Positions 34,444-43,007 of a stretch of DNA of 64,000 nt are shown here, piece after piece. Both the position numbers and the translations under genes were made by a program. The stretch's first letter is position 1. Each line of letters begins with the position of its first letter. The stretch is from positions 1 to 64,000 of the forward strand of contig NZ_KZ626841.1 in assembly GCF_002911015.1 (NCBI RefSeq). Reading direction: 5' to 3'. The notes under the pieces are model-generated. The model saw only the letters and a program-made list of their open reading frames with translations, was not told the origin of the DNA and did not search any database. The DNA comes from Streptomyces populi. Lineage in GTDB: Bacteria; Actinomycetota; Actinomycetes; Streptomycetales; Streptomycetaceae.

Positions 34444-36382
34444 GACAAGCCTGACCGAGCGGCTGCTGCACACGGTCGGGGTCATCGACGAGGTCGGCAG
34501 CGTCGACGACGGAAACACCCGGACCGACTTCCTCGCGCTGGAGCGGCAGCGCGGCATCACGATCAAATCCGCCGTCGTCTCCTTCGCGGTCGACGACCTC
34601 ACCGTCAACCTGATCGACACCCCCGGTCACCCGGACTTCATCGCCGAGGTGGAACGGGTGCTCGGAGTGCTCGACGGCGTCGTCCTCGTCGTCTCGGCCG
34701 TGGAGGGCGTGCAGGCGCAGACCCGCGTGCTGATGCGGACCCTCCAGCGGCTGCGCATTCCCACGCTGATCTTCGTGAACAAGATCGACCGCCGTGGAGC
34801 CCGCCACGAGGAGATCCTGGAGAGGATCTCCGAGCGCCTCACCCCGGCGATCGTCCCGATGGGCGAGCCCGGCGAACTGGGCACGCGCGCCGCGTACTTC
34901 GCCCCCCATTCCGCCGACCGACTGCGGCCGCACCTCCTCGACCCGCTCGCCGGCCACGACGAGGAACTGCTGGCCGCGTACGTCGAGGACGGCGTGTCCT
35001 ACGAGCGGCTGCGCGCCGCTCTCGTCGAGCAGACCGGGCGGGCCCTGGTGCACCCCGTGTTCTTCGGATCGGCCGCGACGGGCGCGGGTGTCACCGAACT
35101 GATCGCGGGGATCCGGGAGTTGCTGCCCGCGGCCGAGGCGGACACCGACGGGCCGCTGTCGGGCACCGTGTTCAAGGTCGAGCGGGGAGCGGCCGGGGAG
35201 AAGATCGCGTACGCGCGGATGTTCTCGGGGACCCTGCGGACCCGTGACCGGATCGCCCTGCGCGACGGAAAGGAGGGCAAGGTCACCGCGATCAGCGTCT
35301 TCGACCAGGGGGAGGCGGTCGGTGAGGCGTCCGTGACCGCGGGACGCATCGGCAAACTGTGGGGGCTCGGCGCGATCCGGATCGGCGACACCATCGGTGA
35401 ACCGCGGCCCTCGCCGGCGGGTGGGCACCACTTCGCACCGCCGACCCTGGAGACCGTCGTCTCTCCGGGCCGCCCGGCCGACAGGGGCGCGCTGCACGCG
35501 GCGCTCACCCAGCTCGCCGAGCAGGACCCGCTGATCGGCCTCAGACGCGACGAACTGCGCGGGGAGATCTCCGTGTCGCTCTACGGCGAGGTGCAGAAGG
35601 AGGTCCTCCAGGCGACCCTGGCCGACGAGTACGGCGTCGACGTGCTGTTCCGCGGGACGACTCCGCTCTGCGTCGAACGGCCCCTGGGCACGGGCGCGTC
35701 GGTCGAGTTCAACAAGAAGGACCCGAACCCCTTCCTCGCGACCGTCGGACTGCGCGTCGACCCGGCGCCGATCGGCTCCGGCGTGGAGTTCCGGCTGGAG
35801 GTCGAGCTCGGATCGATGCCGTACGCCTTCTTCAAGGCGGTCGAGGACACCGTCAGGGAGACGCTGGGGCAGGGACTGCACGGCTGGCAGGTCACCGACT
35901 GCGTCGTCACGATGACGCACTCGGGCTACTCGCCGCGCCAGAGCCATGCCCACCAGGGGTTCGACAAGAGCATGTCCAGCACGGGCGCCGACTTCAGGGG
36001 CCTGACCCCGCTGGTGCTGACGGCGGCCCTGCGCGCGGCCGGCAGTCAGGTGTACGAGCCGATGCACCGCTTCCGCCTGGAGGCGCCCGCGGACACGCTC
36101 GGTGCCGTGCTCCCCCTGCTGGCCCGGCAGCGGGCCGTGCCGGGGACCACGCGGATCCAGGGCTCCTCGTGCGTGCTGGAGGGGGTCCTGCCGGTGGTGC
36201 GGGCCCACGACCTGGAGCAGCAGTTGCCGGGCCCGACACGAGGAGAGGGCGAGCTGGAGTGCGCCTTCGACCATTACGCGCCCGTGGCGCGGGGCGCGGT
36301 CCCGGACCGTCCCCGCACCGATCTGAACCCGCTGGACCGCAAGGAGTACCTGCTGAACCTGACCCGCAGGGTCGGCTGGTGA
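34397..36382 (+). CDS. tetracycline resistance-type ribosomal protection GTPase (OtrA/TetM family)
   Basis: A 661-residue EF-G paralogue. G motifs: AHVDAGKT (P-loop), RGITIKSA, DTPGHPDF and NKID. Domains II-V follow, with the conserved YGEVQKEV and the C-terminal HGWQVTDCVVTMTHSGY. Its length and divergence fit the OtrA-type ribosomal protection proteins rather than housekeeping EF-G. They bind the ribosome and release tetracycline. Start at GTG 34397 aligns with the two residues before LNLGILAHVDAGK in OtrA; ATG 34403 is an alternative. A leader ORF overlaps the start. A hairpin lies after the stop. Resistance itself is not provable from sequence, and no tetracycline biosynthesis gene is present. 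Confidence 0.88.
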   Translation: MHMLNLGILAHVDAGKTSLTERLLHTVGVIDEVGSVDDGNTRTDFLALERQRGITIKSAVVSFAVDDLTVNLIDTPGHPDFIAEVERVLGVLDGVVLVVSAVEGVQAQTRVLMRTLQRLRIPTLIFVNKIDRRGARHEEILERISERLTPAIVPMGEPGELGTRAAYFAPHSADRLRPHLLDPLAGHDEELLAAYVEDGVSYERLRAALVEQTGRALVHPVFFGSAATGAGVTELIAGIRELLPAAEADTDGPLSGTVFKVERGAAGEKIAYARMFSGTLRTRDRIALRDGKEGKVTAISVFDQGEAVGEASVTAGRIGKLWGLGAIRIGDTIGEPRPSPAGGHHFAPPTLETVVSPGRPADRGALHAALTQLAEQDPLIGLRRDELRGEISVSLYGEVQKEVLQATLADEYGVDVLFRGTTPLCVERPLGTGASVEFNKKDPNPFLATVGLRVDPAPIGSGVEFRLEVELGSMPYAFFKAVEDTVRETLGQGLHGWQVTDCVVTMTHSGYSPRQSHAHQGFDKSMSSTGADFRGLTPLVLTAALRAAGSQVYEPMHRFRLEAPADTLGAVLPLLARQRAVPGTTRIQGSSCVLEGVLPVVRAHDLEQQLPGPTRGEGELECAFDHYAPVARGAVPDRPRTDLNPLDRKEYLLNLTRRVGW

Positions 36383-36392
36383 GCCGGCCGGG

Positions 36393-36421
36393 CACCGCCC
36401 CGGTCCCGTACGGGGGCGGTG
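36393..36421 (+). terminator. terminator of the ribosomal protection gene
   Basis: CACCGCCCC (36393-36401) pairs with 36413-36421 over 9 bp; 11-nt loop; 10 bp after the stop codon. Confidence 0.65.
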
Positions 36422-36434
36422 AGACGCGAAACTT

Positions 36435-36444
36435 ACTCATGAGT
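36435..36444. promoter_or_regulatory. short palindrome upstream of the GH5 gene
   Basis: ACTCATGAGT, a perfect 10-bp palindrome in an AT-richer patch 45 bp before the start codon; may be part of an operator or promoter. Weak evidence. Confidence 0.3.
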
Positions 36445-36488
36445 CAGAGGTGTTGACGCCTTCCGGCACCGGCAGGACTGTTGTGTAC

Positions 36489-38357
36489 ATGTCGAAGTTA
36501 CGTGCGCGTCTGCTCGGCGTCCTCGTACTCCTCACCGGTCTCCTCACGGCGGCGGGCACCCGGCCCGCCGCCGCCGACGGACTCCCCGACTCCCTCTGGT
36601 TCGACCAGCCGGCCGCCGCCGCGCTCACCGTCGTGAACGGCCGCTTCACCGACGGCCTCGGCCGTGAGGTCGTCCTGCGCGGCTACAACGTCTCCGGCGA
36701 GACCAAGCTGGAGGAGAACGGCGGGCTGCCCTTCGCCTCGGTCGCCGACGCGGCGAAGTCCGCGACGGCGCTGCGTGCCCTGGGCGGCGGCAACTCCGTG
36801 CGCTTCCTGCTCTCCTGGGCGCACGCCGAACCGGTCCGCGGCCAGGTCGACAGCGCCTATCTCGCCGCGGCCACCGACCAGATGCGGGCCTTCCTCGACG
36901 CGGGCATCCGTGTCCTCCCCGACTTCCACCAGGACCTCCACTCCCGCTACTTGTTCAACACGGGCAGTTGGTACTCCGGCGACGGCGCCCCCAAGTGGGC
37001 CGTGGTCGCGGGAGGTTATCCTCAGGAGTCCTGCGGCATCTGCCTCTTCTGGGGCCAGAACATCACCCAGAACAACGCCGTCAAGGCCGCGCAGTACGAC
37101 TTCTGGCACAACTCCTACGGGCTCCAGGACGCCTTCCTGGCCACGGCGCAGGCCGCCATGACGTACGTCCGGCAGCACCTGACCGCCGCCGAGTTCGCGG
37201 GCGTCACCGGCTTCGACCCGTACAACGAGCCCTACGCGGGCAGTTACGACCCGGGCCAGACCAGCCGGACCTGGGAACGGGACCTGCTGTGGCCGTTCTA
37301 CGGGAAGTTCCGGGCCCGCATGGACGCGGCCGGATGGCAGGACAGGCCCGCCTTCGTGGAGCCGAACCTCTTCTGGAACGCCAACATCACCTCCCAGCGG
37401 CAGGAGGGCGGACTGCTCGACGCGGGCACCCTCGGCCCGCGCTACGTGCTCAACACCCATTTCTACGACCAGAAGGCCATCTCGGGCGTCCTCATGTGGG
37501 GCAAGGCGGGAGACGGCCAGTACACCGGCGACTTCGGCACGGTACGGGACCGGGCCGCGGCCGCCGGGACCGCGGCCGTCGTCTCCGAGTTCGGCCACCC
37601 GCTCTCCGGAACGGTCTCGGACAAGGCCCCGACCGTCGACAAGGCGATGTACCAGGCCCTCGACTCCCGTCTCTCCGGCGCCGGCTGGTGGTCGGGGGCG
37701 GCCTCCTCGGGACCGGTCCTGTCGGGGACCCAGTGGCAGTGGGACATCTACAGCGGACGTCACCACGAGCTGATGAACGACAACCCCGGCAAGGTCCTGA
37801 CCTCCGGCGACGCCTGGAACGACGAGGACATGTCCGCCGTGCGCCTCGACGGCTCGGGCACGGCCGTGCTGCGCCAGGACGCGCGGCTCCTCGACCGTCT
37901 CTACCCCGCGGCCACCACGGGCTCCGCCCTCGCCTTCACCTACGAGGACCGTTCCCGCGACGGCTCCGCCACGCTGACCTGGAACCCGGTCCCCTCGACC
38001 CTGCCGCAGGTCTCCCGGCTCGTGGGAACGGGGCAGTACGGCCTGCTCGTCTGGCGCTCCGACGGCGGCACCGCCCCGACGGAACTCCATCTGCCGGCGT
38101 CCTTCACCGCCTCGGCGACGACGGTGGTGTCCGACCTCGGGGCGACGGTCTCCCCGCCCGCCTACACCCCGGACACGCCCGTCGCCGTGGCTCCCGAGCC
38201 GGGCGGCACCGGAAGCCGCCGCCTCCTGCTCACCGCGTCCGGCCCGGGAACCGTGCACTACGCGCTGGTCACGAACGGGGCGAGCGCCCCGTCCTCCGCG
38301 CAACTGGACGGGGCCCGGACCGAACTCGCCGCCTGGGCCGCCGCGCGCTTCGGCTGA
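36489..38357 (+). CDS. secreted GH5-family glycosidase (endoglycosylceramidase-like)
   Basis: A 622-residue exported protein with a signal peptide ending about residue 28 (RPAAADG). The GH5 barrel (about 45-400) has the catalytic acid Glu247 (FDPYNEPY) and nucleophile Glu367 (VVSEFGHP). The motif VLPDFHQDLHS resembles endoglycosylceramidases, which cut glycan from glycosphingolipids, more than cellulases. The last 160 residues form a C-terminal beta-sandwich typical of that subgroup. ATG at MSKLRARL directly begins the signal. It converges with the beta-propeller gene, 8 bp apart. Confidence 0.85.
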   Translation: MSKLRARLLGVLVLLTGLLTAAGTRPAAADGLPDSLWFDQPAAAALTVVNGRFTDGLGREVVLRGYNVSGETKLEENGGLPFASVADAAKSATALRALGGGNSVRFLLSWAHAEPVRGQVDSAYLAAATDQMRAFLDAGIRVLPDFHQDLHSRYLFNTGSWYSGDGAPKWAVVAGGYPQESCGICLFWGQNITQNNAVKAAQYDFWHNSYGLQDAFLATAQAAMTYVRQHLTAAEFAGVTGFDPYNEPYAGSYDPGQTSRTWERDLLWPFYGKFRARMDAAGWQDRPAFVEPNLFWNANITSQRQEGGLLDAGTLGPRYVLNTHFYDQKAISGVLMWGKAGDGQYTGDFGTVRDRAAAAGTAAVVSEFGHPLSGTVSDKAPTVDKAMYQALDSRLSGAGWWSGAASSGPVLSGTQWQWDIYSGRHHELMNDNPGKVLTSGDAWNDEDMSAVRLDGSGTAVLRQDARLLDRLYPAATTGSALAFTYEDRSRDGSATLTWNPVPSTLPQVSRLVGTGQYGLLVWRSDGGTAPTELHLPASFTASATTVVSDLGATVSPPAYTPDTPVAVAPEPGGTGSRRLLLTASGPGTVHYALVTNGASAPSSAQLDGARTELAAWAAARFG

Positions 38358-38365
38358 GTGCCTCC

Positions 38366-39628
38366 TCAACCGCCCGTCGGACCGCTCCAGTTCGCTTCCA
38401 CATGGCCGAGCCGGACCCGCTGGGGGTGGTCGCCGACCGGCACCGAAACCGTCTTCTGCCCCGTCGCGAAGTCGATGGCGGTGACCTGGTCGGCGCCGCT
38501 CTCGGAGACGACGCAGTCCTTGCCGTCACCGCTCACGGTGGCCCAGTACGGCTTGGAGGCGGGGACCAGCGGCCCTTTCTGGAGGGTCGCCCGGTCGACG
38601 ACCGTCGCGTAGTCGTCCATCGTCCCCGCGACGCACAGCTTGGTGCCCGAGGGGTTCATCGAAATGCCGTGGTGGCGCGAGTCGTTGACCCACGTCGTGC
38701 GGTCGCTGCTCGTCGCCGGGTTCTTCGGGAGGGTCTTCACCCGGGTGATCCTGTCGGTGGCCACGTCGTACTCCAGGAAACCGTTGAAGAACGACACCTG
38801 GAAGTACAGCTTGGACTCGTCCGGCGAGAAGACGGCGGGGCGGACGGCGTCGGAGAAGTCCCTGAGGCCGATGGCGTCGAGGCGCTGGCGCATGTCGATC
38901 ACCTTGACCTGCTTGAAGGTGGCCGCGTCGACGACGGTGATCTTCCGGTCGCCCTTCGTCCAGTCCAGCCAGGGATCGTCGAGCGCGGTGGTGACGTCGC
39001 CGATGGCCATGTTCCAGATGTACTTGCCGTCGTGGGTGAAGATGTTCTCGTGCGGTTTGTCGCCGGTGGTGAACGAACCGAGCTGGGCGCCGGTCGTGAT
39101 GTCGAGCACGTGCACGGTGTTCGCGGTGGAGGCCGAGACGGCGACCCGGGTGCCGTCGGGGGACACGGCCATGTGGTCCGAACGGTAACCCGCCACGGGG
39201 AAGCGCCAGTTGATCCGTCCGGTGCCGAGGTCGATCGAGACCACGTCGGCGAAGCTCGGGCGCGAGACCACCACCGACCGGCCGTCCGGCGTGGAGTACA
39301 TGTCGTCGACGAACTGGTCGTGCCCCTCGCCGACGCCGTTGCGGATGCCCATGAAGTAGGCCCACTTGATGGGATCGGCGTTGATCGCGGCCATCCGTGC
39401 GGCCTTGTCCGGGATGACATCGATCCGGCCGATCCGCGCGAAGTCCCCGGAGGACCTGATGACGTCCGAGGTGCCTTCCCAGTTGTTGCCGACGAACATC
39501 ACCTCGCGCAGATCGGCGGCGGCGGAGGTCCGCGCCCCGACGGCGGAAGCGGCGGTCGCCGTACCGCCGAGGGTGAGCGTGAGGGCCGCGGCGAGCGTGC
39601 AGAGGCGTCTGGCTCTGAGGACGGACAT
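38366..39628 (-). CDS. secreted YncE-like beta-propeller protein
   Basis: A 420-residue protein with a Sec signal (LCTLAAALTLTLGGTATAASA) and a series of WD/YVTN-like repeats: SRPSFADVVSIDLGTGRI, DHMAVSPDGTRVAVSAS, TVHVLDITTGAQLGSF and HHGISMNPSGTKLCVAGT. Such seven-bladed propellers are exported; enzymatic activity is usually not shown. GGGA precedes the ATG. It lies opposite the GH5 gene and 238 bp from a TetR regulator reading away from it. Its role is unknown. Confidence 0.85.
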   Translation of the reverse strand: MSVLRARRLCTLAAALTLTLGGTATAASAVGARTSAAADLREVMFVGNNWEGTSDVIRSSGDFARIGRIDVIPDKAARMAAINADPIKWAYFMGIRNGVGEGHDQFVDDMYSTPDGRSVVVSRPSFADVVSIDLGTGRINWRFPVAGYRSDHMAVSPDGTRVAVSASTANTVHVLDITTGAQLGSFTTGDKPHENIFTHDGKYIWNMAIGDVTTALDDPWLDWTKGDRKITVVDAATFKQVKVIDMRQRLDAIGLRDFSDAVRPAVFSPDESKLYFQVSFFNGFLEYDVATDRITRVKTLPKNPATSSDRTTWVNDSRHHGISMNPSGTKLCVAGTMDDYATVVDRATLQKGPLVPASKPYWATVSGDGKDCVVSESGADQVTAIDFATGQKTVSVPVGDHPQRVRLGHVEANWSGPTGG

Positions 39629-39866
39629 GGGGAGTCCCTGTCGTAGTGGGGGAGTGCGGGTGACGGCACGGTGACCAGGGGCGTGCTGTGCGTGCGTCGC
39701 GCATACGAATGTCGTGATCATGACAAATGGAAATCTGAACACGCCCGCTTTCAAAGTGCACTTACTGGAAAGTAAGGACTGGGGGAGCCTCTTCACAAGG
39801 GGCGGTACGCGAGAAAATCGCCGAAGGGGCGAACGCCGGTTCGGAGCGGCCCCGGGGGAGGAACGC

Positions 39867-40538
39867 GTGGCGGGCAGGCTCAGACAGCCCACCGGCCGCT
39901 ACGGCGGCAGGACGGCCGAGGAACGGCAGGAGGAACGCCGTCGGCGTTTCCTCGACGCCGGGCTCCAGCTGTTCGGCTCCGGACCCGGGTACCGGTCCAC
40001 CACCGTGGCGGCCCTCAGCGAGGCGGCGGGACTGTCCACGCGCCAGTTCTACGAGGCGTTCCGCGGGCTCGAAGACGTACTGGCGGCCCTCCACCTCCAG
40101 GTCAACGACTGGGCCGAGCGGGCCGCCCTGGCCGCCCTCGCCGAGGCCCGTGACCTGCCGCTCGCCGAGCGTGCCGCCGCCCTCTTCCGCGCCTACGCGG
40201 CGAACGTGACGAGTGATCCGCGCCGCATCCGCATCACCTTCGTGGAGATCGTCGGGGTGAGCGCGCGGCTGGAGGAGCAGCGGCTCGCCCGCCGGGCCCG
40301 CTGGGTCGAGTTCATCTGCGGCGAGGCGGCGAGTGCCGTCGCCCGCGGGGAGGCGGCGCCGCGCGACTACCGGCTGGCCGCCACCGCCTTCATCGGCAGC
40401 GTGAACGGCCTGCTGCACGACTGGAACGCCGGATGGGTGGACGCGACCCTGGACGAGGTGGTGGAGGAACTGGTCCGCCAGCTGCTCGGGATCCTGCGCC
40501 CCGCCGACTGGAGCGCGGACGGGGCCGCCGGTCCGTAG
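39867..40538 (+). CDS. TetR-family transcriptional regulator
   Basis: A 223-residue protein: N-terminal helix-turn-helix (RRRRFLDAGLQLFGSGPGYRS, then AALSEAAGLSTRQFYEAFRGLEDVL) and an all-helical ligand domain. GTG start with GGAGG five nt upstream is preferred over longer frames whose N-terminal residues look non-coding. It is divergent from the beta-propeller gene and might control it, but no matching operator was found. Confidence 0.88.
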   Translation: MAGRLRQPTGRYGGRTAEERQEERRRRFLDAGLQLFGSGPGYRSTTVAALSEAAGLSTRQFYEAFRGLEDVLAALHLQVNDWAERAALAALAEARDLPLAERAAALFRAYAANVTSDPRRIRITFVEIVGVSARLEEQRLARRARWVEFICGEAASAVARGEAAPRDYRLAATAFIGSVNGLLHDWNAGWVDATLDEVVEELVRQLLGILRPADWSADGAAGP

Positions 40539-40599
40539 GCGGCCGCGGTCACGGCCCGCGAGGGGCCCGCCCTCGCCGGAGCTGCGGACGTGGGTGGAC

Positions 40600-40686
40600 G
40601 CGCGGGCCCGGACGGCCGGGCACGGGCGAGGCGCTGTTCGACGCGGCGGTCGGCCGGCTGCGCGAGCGGCGCGACCCCGGGGCGGG
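40600..40686 (+). pseudogene. possible remnant of a GNAT acetyltransferase
   Basis: A plus-strand frame here reads GTGEALFDAAVGRLRERRD, resembling the acetyl-CoA binding end of GNAT proteins (G-x-G-x-A-L/F-x-x-A). It has no start, no upstream half and runs into an unrelated gene on the other strand. Weak evidence. Confidence 0.2.
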
Positions 40687-41397
40687 TCACGGCGTCCGGC
40701 GCACGTGTTCCGGGGCTTTCGGGCGGGCCGCGGCGGCGAGGGTGACGATGTCGCGGTTCTCCAGGACGTGGCGGGAGGAGCCGTGGCGGGCGAGGTGGAG
40801 TGCGACGTGGCCGAGCTGTGCGGTACTGGTCACCAGGAGGGGGGAGAGCCGGAGCAGGCGCAGCAGCGGGATGATCGGGGTGGCGATGACGCTGCCCCAG
40901 CGGTAGGCGGGTGTCTTGGAGCGCGCGCCGTAGGACGACCGGACGGCGCCGGGGCGCAGTGCGTATCCGTGGGGGAAAGCGGTGATGACGGCGTTCTCGG
41001 TGCGGCCCTTGACCCGGGCCCAGCGGCTGCGGCCTTGTTCGGTGCTGTCGGTGCCGCCGCCGGAGACGTAGACGAACGTCAGGTTCGGGTTGATGGCGGC
41101 GAGCGTGTGCACGGCGGCCGTCGTGTAGCCGTAGGTGATGCGCTCGTAGTCCTGTGGGTCCATGCCGACGGAGGAGACCCCGAGGCCCCAGAAGCAGGCG
41201 TCCGCTCCGGCGAGCCGGTCGGCGATCGGGGTGAGGTCGAGGAAGTCGTCGTGCTGGACCTGGCGCAGTTTCGGGTGGGTCAGGGTCAGCGGTGTCCGCA
41301 CGACGGCGACGACCTCGGTGACGTCGGGGGCGCGCAGGCTCTCGCGCAGGAAGCCGTCGCCGATGAGGCCGCTGGCGCCGAAGATGACTGCTTTCAC
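40687..41397 (-). CDS. NAD(P)-binding epimerase-like (atypical SDR) protein
   Basis: A 236-residue Rossmann-fold protein starting MKAVIFGASGLIGDGFLRE, the GxxGxxG nucleotide motif of the atypical SDR/NmrA-like and CAPZA-related families. FVYVSGGGTDSTEQGRSRWARVKG carries a Ser and a Lys but no clear YxxxK, so it may be an oxidoreductase or a redox-sensing protein. GTG start with GAGGGA upstream. Substrate unknown. Confidence 0.82.
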   Translation of the reverse strand: MKAVIFGASGLIGDGFLRESLRAPDVTEVVAVVRTPLTLTHPKLRQVQHDDFLDLTPIADRLAGADACFWGLGVSSVGMDPQDYERITYGYTTAAVHTLAAINPNLTFVYVSGGGTDSTEQGRSRWARVKGRTENAVITAFPHGYALRPGAVRSSYGARSKTPAYRWGSVIATPIIPLLRLLRLSPLLVTSTAQLGHVALHLARHGSSRHVLENRDIVTLAAAARPKAPEHVRRTP

Positions 41398-41599
41398 GGT
41401 CTGTCCCTCTGTTCCGGTGTGTCGAGCGGTTCGATGTGGTGTGGCGGAGCGGTCACCCGGGCGTGCCTCGCGGCGCGCCGGGGTGGATCCGCCCGTGTGC
41501 GGGCCCGGCCCGCAGGTCGTGATGGGTGACGGCGAGGACGATGAGCGGCATCGCCCCCCACGGGTGCGCCGGTGACGGTGTGGACGGCGTCCAGGATGC

Positions 41600-41632
<33 letters not shown>

Positions 41633-41643
41633 GGCCGGGGTCC

Positions 41644-42903
41644 TCAGGGGCGTCCGAGGCGTTCGAGCCGGTCGAGTGCCTCCGCTACCGGCGCCACCCC
41701 GTCCTCCGCGCGAAGACGTTCCGCGAGGTTTCGCGCGCACCGCCGGTACGCGGGCTCCGTGGTCGCCCGGACCAGCGCCGGTGCCAGCCGTTCGGCGCGC
41801 AGCCCCCGTGGCGGCAGGGCGCCGGGCGCGACGCCGAGCGAGACGAGCCGGGCCGCCCAGAAACCCTCGTCGAACTGGACCGGCACGGGCACCGCCGGGA
41901 CCCCGGCCCGCAGCCCCGCCGCCGTCGTACCGGCCCCGGCGTGGTGCACCACCGCGGCCATCCGGGGGAACAGGACGGAGTGCGGCACCTCGTCGACGGT
42001 GAACATGTCGTCGCCGTCGGCGCGCAGCCCGCCCCACCCCCGCTGGATCACCCCGCGCAGCCCGGCGGCCCGCAGGGCGCGCACCAACTCGGCGCTCAGC
42101 CGTCCGGGATCGGGGACGGTGGCGCTGCCCAGGCCCACGAAGACCGGGGCGGGACCCGCGTCCAGGAAGTCCTCCAGCGAGGCGGGGAGCCGGGGGTCCT
42201 CGCCGTCGTGGGGCCACCAGTACCCGGACACGTCGAGCCCGCGTCGCCAGTCCCGCGGCCGGGGCACCACCGAGGGGCTGAACCCGTGGTGCACCGGCCA
42301 GTCCCGCCGCTCGCGGTCGCGACGGGCCGCGAGGGGACCGGCGGCCGGCAGACCGAGCCGCTCGCGCAGGTTCCGCACCGTCTCGGCGAAGACCCGCTCG
42401 ACGGCCAGGTTCACCGCGTACCCGGCCGCGCGGTTGGCGGCGGGCCCCCAGGAGCGGGCGGTGGCCACCGCGGGCGCGAACTCCCTCGTCGGTGCCAGGG
42501 GCTGGAGATTCACTCCCATGCTGGGCAGGCCCAGCCCTTCCGCGACACAGTGCCCGAGCGGTGCCAGCGAACCGGACAGCAGGAGGACGTCGCTGGAGCG
42601 GGCGGCCGCGACCATGCCGTCGGTCAGCCGCCCGGCGAGCGACCGGGCCATCTCGACGAGCCGGACGATCTTTCCGGCGCCCGTGACGCTCCGCCGGAGC
42701 CGCCGCCCCCGCTCGGACTCCAGCTCGGCCCGCGGATCGACGGGCAGCGCGTGGAACCCGACTCCCGAACCCGGCACCAGGTCCGCGAAGCATCCGTGCG
42801 TCACGAGGGTGACCTCGTGCCCGGCCCGTACCAGGCCGTGCCCGAGTCCGGTGAACGGCGCCACGTCACCTCGTGAACCCGCGGTCATGATCGCTACTCG
42901 CAC
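41644..42903 (-). CDS. GT1-family (UGT/MGT-type) glycosyltransferase
   Basis: A 419-residue GT-B enzyme. N-terminal acceptor domain begins VRVAIMTAGSRGDVAPFTGLG, as in sterol/macrolide glycosyltransferases; the C-terminal donor domain has the signature VVHHAGAGTTAAGLRAGVPA followed by PVQFDEGFWAARL, which binds the sugar nucleotide. It should transfer a sugar to a lipid or natural product. GTG start chosen at the conserved N-terminus; there is no Shine-Dalgarno, but CATACT ends 8-9 nt upstream, so the message could be leaderless. It is divergent from an isoprenyl-synthase-like gene, suggesting a terpenoid acceptor, which is inference. Confidence 0.85.
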   Translation of the reverse strand: MRVAIMTAGSRGDVAPFTGLGHGLVRAGHEVTLVTHGCFADLVPGSGVGFHALPVDPRAELESERGRRLRRSVTGAGKIVRLVEMARSLAGRLTDGMVAAARSSDVLLLSGSLAPLGHCVAEGLGLPSMGVNLQPLAPTREFAPAVATARSWGPAANRAAGYAVNLAVERVFAETVRNLRERLGLPAAGPLAARRDRERRDWPVHHGFSPSVVPRPRDWRRGLDVSGYWWPHDGEDPRLPASLEDFLDAGPAPVFVGLGSATVPDPGRLSAELVRALRAAGLRGVIQRGWGGLRADGDDMFTVDEVPHSVLFPRMAAVVHHAGAGTTAAGLRAGVPAVPVPVQFDEGFWAARLVSLGVAPGALPPRGLRAERLAPALVRATTEPAYRRCARNLAERLRAEDGVAPVAEALDRLERLGRP

Positions 42904-43007
42904 GACGGTCAGTATGGCGGGGTTCGCGGCCTGTGGCCCCCGCTTCACCGGAGGGAAGGCGTCCCCAAGGAACGAGCCATGGCGCAAAGTTGCTCTGGTT
43001 CGTCATC

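Noticed and set aside
34397..36382. Housekeeping elongation factor G
   Set aside because: Sequence and length fit OtrA/TetM-type ribosomal protection proteins; no rpsL-rpsG-tuf context.
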